The notes below the pieces were generated by a model. It had not been told where the DNA came from. It saw nothing but the letters and a program-made list of their open reading frames with translations, and ran no database searches. A stretch of 64,000 bases of DNA from Cohnella zeiphila (GTDB lineage: Bacteria > Bacillota > Bacilli > Paenibacillales > Paenibacillaceae). Shown piece after piece: positions 9,065-17,104 of the stretch. Where the stretch lies: contig NZ_JACJVO010000028.1 in assembly GCF_014212055.1 (NCBI RefSeq), forward strand, positions 1 through 64,000. Direction: 5' to 3'. The number at the start of each line of letters is the position of its first letter. Within the stretch, counting starts at the first letter, position 1. A program made the translations under genes and the position numbers.

Positions 9065-10819
9065 ATGTTGCGCAGCCGATCCGGAATACCGCTTACGCAT
9101 TCTCTCAAATCCCGCCTGATTGTCGTACTGCTGCTGGCCGCGGTAATTCCGGTCTCTCTGATCGGCGGAATCTCCTATTATACGATTATCCGTCTCCAAG
9201 CGGGAAAGCTGGAGAAAGGCATCCAAAACACGCTCGACCAGGAGAAGCAGAGTCTCGACGCGACACTGAGCAACTTGGACTACGCCTCCCAGCAGTTGGC
9301 CTTATTCGGCGATATCCGCAATCACTACAACGAATATATCAGTCGAAAAGATCCTCTGGAAAAGGCGGACATCGAGAAGGATGTCTACAAGTATACGACG
9401 ATCGTCAACTACACCAACCCCGATCTTGGACTCATGTCGTACTATCTTCCGGATGACGACACCTACCTTTTCTCCAACATGAACGTCAACCCCAACTTGC
9501 CTATCAGCCAATTTTCGAAAATCGCCACGCCGTATGCAGGTCTTGAATTTCTCGGTCCCCACCCGACGCTTTATCCGTATAGCGACAACACCGTGCTGTC
9601 CGTGCTGCGCACCGTTGCGGGCGGTACGGACGAGAAGCGAATCGCCGTCTATATCGAGACGAACTTCAAAGTATTCCAGGACCGGCTTACGAGCATTCCG
9701 TACGGCATGCCGATCACCCACATCCTGATGAGCTCGGACGGCCAGACGATCTATAGCGAGAACGCCGGCGTTTTTCCGCTTGGGCAGCCGGTTGCCATGG
9801 AGAAAGTAAAAGGCCGTTCGTACTTCCGTCAGGGCGATTATGTGATGTTCGCCTCGAAGGGGGCGGTAGGCTGGACGCTGCTGACGGCCATTCCGGAGAC
9901 CGAGTTTTTCCGCGAACGCAACGATTGGATTGCGCGCTTTGCCTTGATCGGGCTGTTGTCGGTGGCCGTCAGTCTCGTGCTCGCCTGGCTGATCTGGCGA
10001 ACGATCTACCGGCCGCTCGTTCGCGTTAACCGCCATCTGCAGCATATCGCCGCCACGCGCTTCAACGAGCCGATTCGCCGAACCGGCGTCACCGAATTCG
10101 ACGAGCTGCTCGGAACGTTCGGATTCATGAAGGGCGAGATCGTCAACCTGCTGGCGGAAGTCGAGGCGAAGGAGAGGAACAAGCGCGAGCTGGAAGTGGA
10201 GAAGCTGCTTTACCAGATCAATCCGCATTTCATCCACAATACGCTCAACACGGTGCAGTGGCTGGCGAAGATGAACGGGCAGCAAGACATTTTCGAACTG
10301 GTATCCTACTTTATCGAAGTGCTCGATTACAATCTCGGCAAGGAAGGCAAGGTCGTGAAGGTCCGGCAGGAACTTAAGGCGGTGGACGATTACGTCCGTC
10401 TTCAGCGAATCCGATATCAGCACGCCTTCCATGTGGAATATGACATCGATGAGCGGGTGAAGGACATGCCGTTCCCGAGATTTCTTCTGCAGCCATTGGT
10501 GGAGAATGCGCTATATCACGGATTCAAGAACAAAGACGGTTGCGTCACGGTTCGAATGGCGTTGGACGAGAACGGAGGTATCCTCGTTCGCCTCGCGGAC
10601 AACGGAGAAGGGATGCCGCCGGAGCAGCTCGGGAAGCTGTTCGAGAAGCCGCCCGAGGGTACGAAGAAAGCAGGGCTCGGCGTCGGACTGTCTTATGTTC
10701 ACAAGACGCTTCACTCCTTTTACGGCAATCGATTCCGGCTTGAAGCGGCCAGCGAGCCGGGGGCGGGCACGACGATCACCATCCGGATTCCCGCACAGAT
10801 GGAGGGAGACTTGAGATGA
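9065..10819 (+). CDS. Membrane sensor histidine kinase, YesM type
   Basis: A 584-residue sensor. The ATG at 9065 has GGGAGG eight bases upstream; a TTG at 9041 precedes that site and is rejected. Order: transmembrane helix (about 17-38), extracellular Cache-like sensing domain, second transmembrane helix (about 287-307), HAMP linker, His_kinase domain with H388 in the INPHFIHNTLN box, and an HATPase domain (ENALYHGF, DNGEGMP). This is the class that works with YesN-type AraC response regulators to sense extracellular carbohydrates. Its stop overlaps the regulator start by four bases. A cre box just upstream suggests glucose repression. Confidence 0.95.
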   Translation: MLRSRSGIPLTHSLKSRLIVVLLLAAVIPVSLIGGISYYTIIRLQAGKLEKGIQNTLDQEKQSLDATLSNLDYASQQLALFGDIRNHYNEYISRKDPLEKADIEKDVYKYTTIVNYTNPDLGLMSYYLPDDDTYLFSNMNVNPNLPISQFSKIATPYAGLEFLGPHPTLYPYSDNTVLSVLRTVAGGTDEKRIAVYIETNFKVFQDRLTSIPYGMPITHILMSSDGQTIYSENAGVFPLGQPVAMEKVKGRSYFRQGDYVMFASKGAVGWTLLTAIPETEFFRERNDWIARFALIGLLSVAVSLVLAWLIWRTIYRPLVRVNRHLQHIAATRFNEPIRRTGVTEFDELLGTFGFMKGEIVNLLAEVEAKERNKRELEVEKLLYQINPHFIHNTLNTVQWLAKMNGQQDIFELVSYFIEVLDYNLGKEGKVVKVRQELKAVDDYVRLQRIRYQHAFHVEYDIDERVKDMPFPRFLLQPLVENALYHGFKNKDGCVTVRMALDENGGILVRLADNGEGMPPEQLGKLFEKPPEGTKKAGLGVGLSYVHKTLHSFYGNRFRLEAASEPGAGTTITIRIPAQMEGDLR

Positions 10820-12186
10820 TTAAGACGCTGCTGGTCGAGGACGAATTCTTTGTGCGGCAAGGATTCGTTCATTCGCTGCCATGGTCGAGTTACGGCATGC
10901 GCATCATCGGCGAGGCTGACAACGGGGATGCCGCGCTCGATTTCTTGCGGGATCATGAGGTCGATCTGCTTATTACCGATCTGACGATGCCGATCAAATC
11001 GGGCCTCGAACTGCTGCATGAGACCAAAATGCTGTATCCGTCGCTCCCCGCCGTCGTTTTGACTTGCCATCGGGATTTCGACTTCGTGCAGGAGGCGCTG
11101 CGGCTCGGGGCTATCGATTACATCGTCAAAACAAAACTGGACTCGCAGGAAATCGAGCAGTCTTTGAAACGGATCCGCGAGCGCCTAGCGGAGAGACCGG
11201 CGGATTCAAGCCGTTCAGCGGCGGGTCTGCTGCTTGTTCCGTTCAGCGAAGCGGATGCCGAATGGCCGGAGCGAAAGCGCGGCGCGAGCGGTCTTCCAAT
11301 GAACAGGCTCCCGGCGGGCGGGTGGTTGATTCCGGAGCTTTCCGTCTTGGAGAATGGGGATCAGCTGGCCGCGGAGGCGGCGGATGCCGGGTGGGCGGCG
11401 GTACGGGTGACGGAGCACTTGCAGGAAGACAGCCGAACCGTTCAGGAGCTGCTCTCGGAATTTTCCGTACATTCGCTGCCGTATCGATGGTCGCTGTCCG
11501 GCTGCGCACTGACGCTGTCGCTTGCGGATTTGAAGCGGCGAGCGGTATCGAAGGGAAAGAATACGGATAACATGACCGAGCTCTTAAGGGTATGGCGAAG
11601 CTACGGCTGGGTATTCGAAGATGAGGAGTTCGAGGGATGGCTGGCGCATGTGCAGGAGTGCGAGCCGCCGACCGACAAGCTAAGCGCGTTGCTGGAGGAG
11701 ACCGTGCACGGGTGGGTAATGAGCGAAGGCTTGAGAGCTGCGGGGCTTGAGTTCCGAGAACCGCAGGATTTTCTATGGGAGCAGTGGATTGATCTGCTGA
11801 CGGAAGCGCGGGTTTGTCTGCGGCGGCGGTTCGATTCCCTGAACCATTCGCGGGAAGTTTACCGAAGCGTGCTTCGTTCGCTGGACGTCATCCGCGCGGA
11901 ATTGAAGAACGGTTTGAATCAGATCGACGTGGCCAGGGTTGTCGGACTGAGCCGCAGCTACTTCAGCCAGGTGTTCAAGGAAACCTTCGGCATGTCGTTC
12001 AATGAATACGTCCGGGCGTACAGCATCCGCAACGCCAGAAAGCTGCTCATCCGAAGCTCCTATCCTATCTATTGGATCGCGGAGCAGTCGGGCTTTCAGG
12101 ACGAGCGATATTTCAGCCGGGTGTTTCGGGAAAGCACGGGCTTGCTTCCTTCCGAGTACCGGCATCGTGGCACCCATCAGGTCTAG
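10816..12186 (+). CDS. Response regulator with AraC-type DNA-binding domain, YesN type
   Basis: A 456-residue regulator. The receiver domain has the acidic pair E8/D9, phospho-acceptor D55 in LLITDLTMP, and the conserved Lys in YIVKTK. After a poorly conserved middle section comes a C-terminal double helix-turn-helix (about 355-456) with the AraC signatures SRSYFSQVFKETFG and DERYFSRVFRESTGLLPSEYR. It is coupled to the upstream kinase by an ATGA overlap. It probably activates the transporter genes that follow, and possibly the isomerase operon and enzymes. Confidence 0.95.
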   Translation: MIKTLLVEDEFFVRQGFVHSLPWSSYGMRIIGEADNGDAALDFLRDHEVDLLITDLTMPIKSGLELLHETKMLYPSLPAVVLTCHRDFDFVQEALRLGAIDYIVKTKLDSQEIEQSLKRIRERLAERPADSSRSAAGLLLVPFSEADAEWPERKRGASGLPMNRLPAGGWLIPELSVLENGDQLAAEAADAGWAAVRVTEHLQEDSRTVQELLSEFSVHSLPYRWSLSGCALTLSLADLKRRAVSKGKNTDNMTELLRVWRSYGWVFEDEEFEGWLAHVQECEPPTDKLSALLEETVHGWVMSEGLRAAGLEFREPQDFLWEQWIDLLTEARVCLRRRFDSLNHSREVYRSVLRSLDVIRAELKNGLNQIDVARVVGLSRSYFSQVFKETFGMSFNEYVRAYSIRNARKLLIRSSYPIYWIAEQSGFQDERYFSRVFRESTGLLPSEYRHRGTHQV

Positions 12187-12346
12187 AAGTCGGAATCCGG
12201 TCCGAAGAACGTGTGAAAACGGTTTGCGGAAGCGGGGGGCCAGAACGGTTTTCGACGTTCGATCAGACGGGCTTCACTCTCGATGATAGCGTATTCATAG
12301 TAAGCTGAAGACAGTAAGTCAATCCGACTGGGAAGAAGGGGTAGCT
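12187..12346 (+). promoter_or_regulatory. Upstream region of the transporter operon with repeated AACGGTTT box
   Basis: This 160-bp gap has no clear consensus promoter. It does have two direct copies of AACGGTTT (12218-12225 and 12244-12251), spaced 26 bp, about 2.5 helical turns. The first copy lies in a partly palindromic stretch resembling a weak cre box. AraC-type activators often bind such direct repeats, so the adjacent response regulator is the natural candidate. Inference only. Confidence 0.35.
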
Positions 12347-14113
12347 ATGAGAAAAAGACGCGCGGGGCTGGCAATGGCCGCAGCGGCGATGCTCGTCCTG
12401 ACGGCTTGTTCCAATTCGAACGACGGGGGCGGCAACCAGGCATCATCGTCCGCAAGCACGAGTCCCTCCGGTACGGGAAGCGCTGAACCGAGCACTTCCG
12501 CCAGCGCGAGCCAAACGGCGGAGAAGGCTGATCCGTTCGGCAAGTATCCCGATCCGTTGAAGATTCAGGTCATCTACGACCGCAACTCGGAATCGGAGAA
12601 GCAGTTCATTCCGGACAGTTCGTACGAGACGAACTGGAACAACGATTTCTGGCTGAACACATTGAATATCAAACCGGTCGTCAAGTGGAGCGCTCCGTCC
12701 GGGGACCAATACAACCAGAAGTACAACCTCATGTTCGCCAGCAACGATCTGCCCGATATTTTTATCCTCAAGTCGACCGACGGCCGGCAATCCGCCCGCA
12801 GCATGCTGAAGAAGCTTGTCGACGCCGACATGGTCGAAGACCTGACCGGCGTATACAATCAGTACGCCTCGGACGAAGTCAAGGATTACTATCAGTCGTT
12901 CGATAACAAAGCGCTCGATTACGCGTCGTTCGACGGCAAGATGTACGGTCTGCCCGCCCAGGGCGATACGTACGCCAACGTGCAAATCCTGTGGGTCCGC
13001 CAGGACTGGCTCGACAAGCTCGGTCTGCAGCCGCCGAAGACGGTCGACGATCTGCTGAACGTGGCCCGGGCGTTCAAGAGTCAGGACCCGGACGGAGACG
13101 GGAAGGCGGATACGATCGGACTCGCCCTGCAGAACCAGTTCATGGATCCGTCCTTTGTCGACGCCGTTTCGATCTTCAACGCTTTCAACGCATTCCCGAA
13201 AAGCTGGATCAAGGACAGCGGCGGCCAGGTTGTCTGGGGCGGCATTCAGCCGGAGAACAAGCAGGCGCTGCAAATGCTCGCCACGATGTATAAAGAAGGA
13301 TTGCTCGACTCCGAGTTCGCGCTCAAGGACGGCAACAAAGTGACGGAAATGATCACGTCAGGCCAAGCGGGCATGGAGATCGGCTCCTGGTGGAACGGCG
13401 GCTACCCGCTGACGTTCAACATCGACAGCGACCCGAAGGCCGATTGGCGCGCGTATACGTTCTCGACGGACAACAAAGTCCATGCCGTCATGGACTTCCC
13501 GACGAACCAGTTCCTGGTCGTGAAGAAAGGGTTCGCAAACCCGGAAGCGGCAGTGAAAATCCTGAATGTCTCGACGAAGATCAGCCATTCCGGCTACCAG
13601 GAGACGGTCGATCGGCGCAACGAGCTGAACGAGAAATACGGTACCGACAAAAACGACGCGCCCACGATCATTCCGAACTTCGGCATCGGTTACCTGGATA
13701 CGACGCTGCAAAGCGTCAAGAAGTTCGAGGACATCTTCGCCGGTAAGGCGACAGAGGATGAGCTGACAGTCGGAGAGAAGCAAATTTTCGACAACTCGCT
13801 GAAGCCGAATCACGATAACCCGCGGAAGGACGCCGGCAAGTACAAGGATTACATCGACTGGATGTCGGCGCTTTCGGCGATCGCGCATTCCGATCTGGAT
13901 ATTCAGTGGAACGCGTTCAACGGCTCGACGCCGACATACGACGCCAAGATGGGCTCGCTGACGGATAAGCAGCTTCAAGCCTTTACCAAGATCATCATGA
14001 ACAAGGAACCGATCGACTACTTCGATACGTTCGTCAAGGAGTGGAAAGCGCAAGGCGGAGACCAGATCACGCAAGAAGTGAATGACGAGATCGCCAAGGA
14101 AGGCGGCAACTGA
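12347..14113 (+). CDS. Extracellular sugar-binding lipoprotein of an ABC importer (LplA/LipO type)
   Basis: A 588-residue solute-binding protein. The N-terminus is a lipoprotein signal with lipobox LTAC, so mature C21 would be diacylglyceryl-modified and anchor the protein outside the membrane. A Ser/Ala/Thr-rich linker follows, then the large two-lobe binding fold, with an EF-hand-like loop DPDGDGKAD that may hold calcium. Length and layout match the large binding proteins used with LplB/LplC permeases for oligosaccharides. Both permeases follow directly. No ATPase gene is present; this transporter class commonly borrows a shared MsmX-type ATPase. Confidence 0.93.
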   Translation: MRKRRAGLAMAAAAMLVLTACSNSNDGGGNQASSSASTSPSGTGSAEPSTSASASQTAEKADPFGKYPDPLKIQVIYDRNSESEKQFIPDSSYETNWNNDFWLNTLNIKPVVKWSAPSGDQYNQKYNLMFASNDLPDIFILKSTDGRQSARSMLKKLVDADMVEDLTGVYNQYASDEVKDYYQSFDNKALDYASFDGKMYGLPAQGDTYANVQILWVRQDWLDKLGLQPPKTVDDLLNVARAFKSQDPDGDGKADTIGLALQNQFMDPSFVDAVSIFNAFNAFPKSWIKDSGGQVVWGGIQPENKQALQMLATMYKEGLLDSEFALKDGNKVTEMITSGQAGMEIGSWWNGGYPLTFNIDSDPKADWRAYTFSTDNKVHAVMDFPTNQFLVVKKGFANPEAAVKILNVSTKISHSGYQETVDRRNELNEKYGTDKNDAPTIIPNFGIGYLDTTLQSVKKFEDIFAGKATEDELTVGEKQIFDNSLKPNHDNPRKDAGKYKDYIDWMSALSAIAHSDLDIQWNAFNGSTPTYDAKMGSLTDKQLQAFTKIIMNKEPIDYFDTFVKEWKAQGGDQITQEVNDEIAKEGGN

Positions 14114-14187
14114 AACCATTGACCGTCCGGCCGGAAGAAGCCCTTGAATCGGGTAAGTTCCGGCCGGTATGGCGGGAGCGTGCGCGT

Positions 14188-15087
14188 ATGACAAAATGGC
14201 TGAGGAACGATCAATTTCATTACCATATCATGCTGTTGCCTGTATTCGTGCTGTTTATTCTTTTTCAGATTTTTCCGATCTACGGCGTGACGTTGGCCTT
14301 TAAGCATTTCATTCCGACCAAGGGCGTTCTGGGATCCCCTTGGGCGGGACTGGAGCAGTACAAATTCCTTATGCAAAATCCGGAAATCTGGCGCGTTCTG
14401 CGCAATACGCTGATCATTTCGGTCGGCAAGCTGATCACGCTCCTTATCGTGCCGATTGTGCTGGCTCTGATGCTTAACGAGCTGCGGGTCAAATGGTTCA
14501 AGCGTTCCGTGCAGACGATTACTTACTTGCCGCACTTTTTGTCCTGGGTCATTCTGGCGGGCATTTTCCGCGACATTTTGTCGACCCACGGGATTATCAA
14601 TCATCTGATGGAGACGATCTTCGGCATGAACCCGATCATGTATCTTGGGAGCAATATCTGGTTCCGGCCGATTATCATATTGTCCAACATGTGGAAGGAG
14701 ATGGGCTTCTCCACCGTCATCTATCTGGCAGCCCTGACGAGCATCAATTCCACCCTGTATGAAGCGGCCGAGATCGACGGCGCCTCCCGACTTCAGAAGA
14801 TCCGGCACGTCTCGATTCCCGGAATCGCCATGGTGATCGCCCTGCTGGCGACTTTAAGCCTGAACGGCATTCTGTATGCAGGCTTCGACCAGATTTACAA
14901 TCTTTACAACGTGATTGTCTACGATACGGGCGACGTCATCGAAACGTGGGTGTTCCGCAACGGGTTGGTCGGAGCGCAGTACGAGCTCGGAACCGCGGTC
15001 GGGCTCGTCAACAGCGTCATCGGTTTGCTGCTCGTCGCGCTCACGTATACGCTGGCTTATCGCTTCGCCAATTACCGCATCTTCTAG
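14188..15087 (+). CDS. ABC sugar transporter permease, LplB/YteP type
   Basis: About 299 residues with six predicted transmembrane helices and the binding-protein-dependent permease (EAA) loop reading EAAEIDGASRLQKIRHVSIPGI, where the ATPase docks. The N-terminal segment LLPVFVLFILFQIFPIYGVTLAF is typical of LplB homologues. The ATG at 14188 has GGGAG nine bases upstream. An in-frame TTG at 14119 would add 23 residues and cannot be ruled out. It pairs with the following permease to form the membrane channel of the oligosaccharide importer. Confidence 0.92.
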   Translation: MTKWLRNDQFHYHIMLLPVFVLFILFQIFPIYGVTLAFKHFIPTKGVLGSPWAGLEQYKFLMQNPEIWRVLRNTLIISVGKLITLLIVPIVLALMLNELRVKWFKRSVQTITYLPHFLSWVILAGIFRDILSTHGIINHLMETIFGMNPIMYLGSNIWFRPIIILSNMWKEMGFSTVIYLAALTSINSTLYEAAEIDGASRLQKIRHVSIPGIAMVIALLATLSLNGILYAGFDQIYNLYNVIVYDTGDVIETWVFRNGLVGAQYELGTAVGLVNSVIGLLLVALTYTLAYRFANYRIF

Positions 15088-15105
15088 CCCGAAGGAGAAC
15101 AGGCC

Positions 15106-15993
15106 ATGATTACTTCCAAAACGTTCGGATCGCGGGCGTTCGATACGGTGATTATCGTCGTTCTGCTGGCCGTCTCGCTGGCCACGCTGTTCCCGATCCT
15201 GCATACCGTCGCCGTGTCGTTCAGCAACCCGGCGATTGCCAGCTCCGGGACGATCACCGTCTGGCCCAAAGGATGGTCGTGGAACGCCTATTCGCGCGTC
15301 ATGGACGACAAGCAGTTCTTCACTTCCCTCTGGGTATCGGTGGAACGGATCGTCATCACGCTCGTGCTCGGAACGGCCGTCACGTATCTCGCGGCGTTTC
15401 CGTTCTCGCGCGAAACCCGGGACTTCCGCATGCGGAATATCTATTTATGGATTCTGCTTATCGTCGGCAGCTTCAACGGCGGCATCATTCCGAATTACAT
15501 GAACGCCAAAAACCTCGGGTTGTTCGACAACTTCTGGATTCTTGTGCTGCCGTATCTGTTCAACTTCGGCAATATCCTGCTAGTCTTCAACTTCTGGCGC
15601 AACCTGCCGAAAGAACTGGACGACTGCGCCAACATCGACGGCGCCGGGCCGTGGGTCAAACTGATCACGCTTTACTTTCCGCTGTCGCTTCCGGTGCTCG
15701 CGACGATATCGCTGTTCACGATCGTCAATACTTGGAATGAGTACTTCCAGGCGATCGTGTTCATCAACAACCCGCATCTTTTGCCGCTTCAGACCTATTT
15801 GCAGCAGATCGTCGTCACGATCGACCCGACCCGGCCGGAGGAGATCGGCAAAGGAGGATCGCTGTCCGAAGTGTCCAATCAGACGCTTGACGCGGCGAAG
15901 ATCGCCCTGACGATGCTGCCGGTTCTGTTCATTTATCCGTTCCTGCAGCGATTTTTCATACACGGCATCACGCTCGGCTCGGTGAAAGAATAA
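15106..15993 (+). CDS. ABC sugar transporter permease, LplC/YtcP type
   Basis: A 295-residue inner-membrane permease with about six transmembrane helices, the EAA-like loop ELDDCANIDGAGPWVKLITLYFPLS, and the family's C-terminal ending YPFLQRFFIHGITLGSVKE. GAAGGAGA lies close before the ATG. It is the last gene of the transporter operon and is followed by a strong terminator. A degraded copy of the same C-terminal ending is found about 4.3 kb downstream. Confidence 0.93.
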   Translation: MITSKTFGSRAFDTVIIVVLLAVSLATLFPILHTVAVSFSNPAIASSGTITVWPKGWSWNAYSRVMDDKQFFTSLWVSVERIVITLVLGTAVTYLAAFPFSRETRDFRMRNIYLWILLIVGSFNGGIIPNYMNAKNLGLFDNFWILVLPYLFNFGNILLVFNFWRNLPKELDDCANIDGAGPWVKLITLYFPLSLPVLATISLFTIVNTWNEYFQAIVFINNPHLLPLQTYLQQIVVTIDPTRPEEIGKGGSLSEVSNQTLDAAKIALTMLPVLFIYPFLQRFFIHGITLGSVKE

Positions 15994-16019
15994 GAACGAC
16001 CCGGCACGACGAGAAAAGC

Positions 16020-16061
16020 AAGCCTTCGGACCGCGCTTCCCGCGGCGCCGAAGGCTTTTTT
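16020..16061 (+). terminator. Rho-independent terminator of the transporter operon
   Basis: Perfect ten-pair arms AAGCCTTCGG (16020-16029) and CCGAAGGCTT (16048-16057) run into a T tract ending at 16061. Confidence 0.9.
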
Positions 16062-16097
16062 GCGCAGGTTACGGAGCCGGAGGCTTCTCGCCGCAAA

Positions 16098-16964
16098 TTA
16101 CGGCGCCGCTTCCGCCGCCGAACGTTCCTTCGAATGTTCGCGATAATCGCTGGGGGAGAGGCCGGTTCGCTGCCGGAACAGCTTCGAGAAGTAGAGCGGG
16201 TCCCGATATCCGACGGTCAAGGCGATCTGCTTCACCGACAGAGGCTGAAGCAGCAGCAGCATGGCCCGGTCCATTCGGATTCGCGTCAATAACTCGGTCG
16301 GGCTGAGGCCAGTCGCCCTCCGGAACGCCTTGCGGAAATAACGTTCGCTGTAACCTGCTTTTTGGGCCAGCTCGCGAACCGTCAGGGGCAGATCAAAGCA
16401 GGCAGACATCCATTCGACGACTGCCCGAATATGCCTGTTGACCATGTTGGAGGACAGGGGGGCAAGGGGCATCGCCAACTTCTCCGGCGGATCATTTCGC
16501 CCTGCCAGTCCCACAAGCAGCAACCGTAAATAAGCCTCCGCTATAAAGTCATAATGCGCCGTTTTGTCTTGAAGCAGCAAATGGATCTTTTCGAACCGCA
16601 TCGCCGTCTCCGTCCGGTCCATCGCACGGAAGACGGGAAGGGCGGAGGAGAATCCGATACGGCTTAATTCCGCTTCCGCGGCGCGGCCTTCGAACGTGAC
16701 GAACCGAAAAAAGGTCGGTGCCGTCGTTCTCGCCACGATATATCGACTCGGCGGCACGATAAAACAATCTCCTTCGCCAAGTCCGATCTTGCCCCACTCC
16801 CCTCCGTATTCCGCTTGTCCGCTTTCAATAAAGTTCAACCTGTAATTCGGGCCCGGGTAAGTGCCGAGCATGCCTCCGGGAAGAACGCTTTGAAACCCGG
16901 CGGTTCGAACGGTCAGTTCCCCGCCTCCGGAATTCAGGTTAACCGAATAGGTCGGCGTACCCAT
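16098..16964 (-). CDS. AraC family transcriptional regulator (cupin plus HTH)
   Basis: About 288 residues. The N-terminal half is a cupin-like sensing domain (YRLNFIESGQAEY, GDCFIVPPSRY). The C-terminal half is a double helix-turn-helix with GYSERYFRKAFRRATGLSPTEL and VGYRDPLYFSKLFRQRTGLSPSDYRE. The gene diverges from the large secreted enzyme at 17105, so it probably controls that gene or the transporter operon in response to an intracellular sugar. Two ATGs sit close together: the one at 16964 is nine bases after GGAGG, while the one at 16970 is only three bases away, so the shorter form is preferred. Confidence 0.92.
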   Translation of the reverse strand: MGTPTYSVNLNSGGGELTVRTAGFQSVLPGGMLGTYPGPNYRLNFIESGQAEYGGEWGKIGLGEGDCFIVPPSRYIVARTTAPTFFRFVTFEGRAAEAELSRIGFSSALPVFRAMDRTETAMRFEKIHLLLQDKTAHYDFIAEAYLRLLLVGLAGRNDPPEKLAMPLAPLSSNMVNRHIRAVVEWMSACFDLPLTVRELAQKAGYSERYFRKAFRRATGLSPTELLTRIRMDRAMLLLLQPLSVKQIALTVGYRDPLYFSKLFRQRTGLSPSDYREHSKERSAAEAAP

Positions 16965-17014
16965 CGTCATATCCCTCCTTTGAAATCAAACTGTCGAATG
17001 AGACCGAAAACTCC

Positions 17015-17065
17015 ATCGTTAGGGTAGATCCCTCCATAGAGAACGATTTGTGCGCCGTTTATAGT
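17015..17065 (+). promoter_or_regulatory. Divergent regulatory region before the secreted enzyme
   Basis: A -10-like TATAGT (17060-17065) has no recognisable -35. Upstream lies a nested dyad: outer arms ATCGTT (17015-17020) and AACGAT (17042-17047), inner arms AGGG and CCCT (17021-17033). This is the shape expected of an activator-dependent promoter and would suit the divergent AraC regulator. Inference. Confidence 0.35.
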
Positions 17066-17104
17066 AAAGAGGAAAGGCCCATTAAACTTAAAGGAGGAAA
17101 TATC

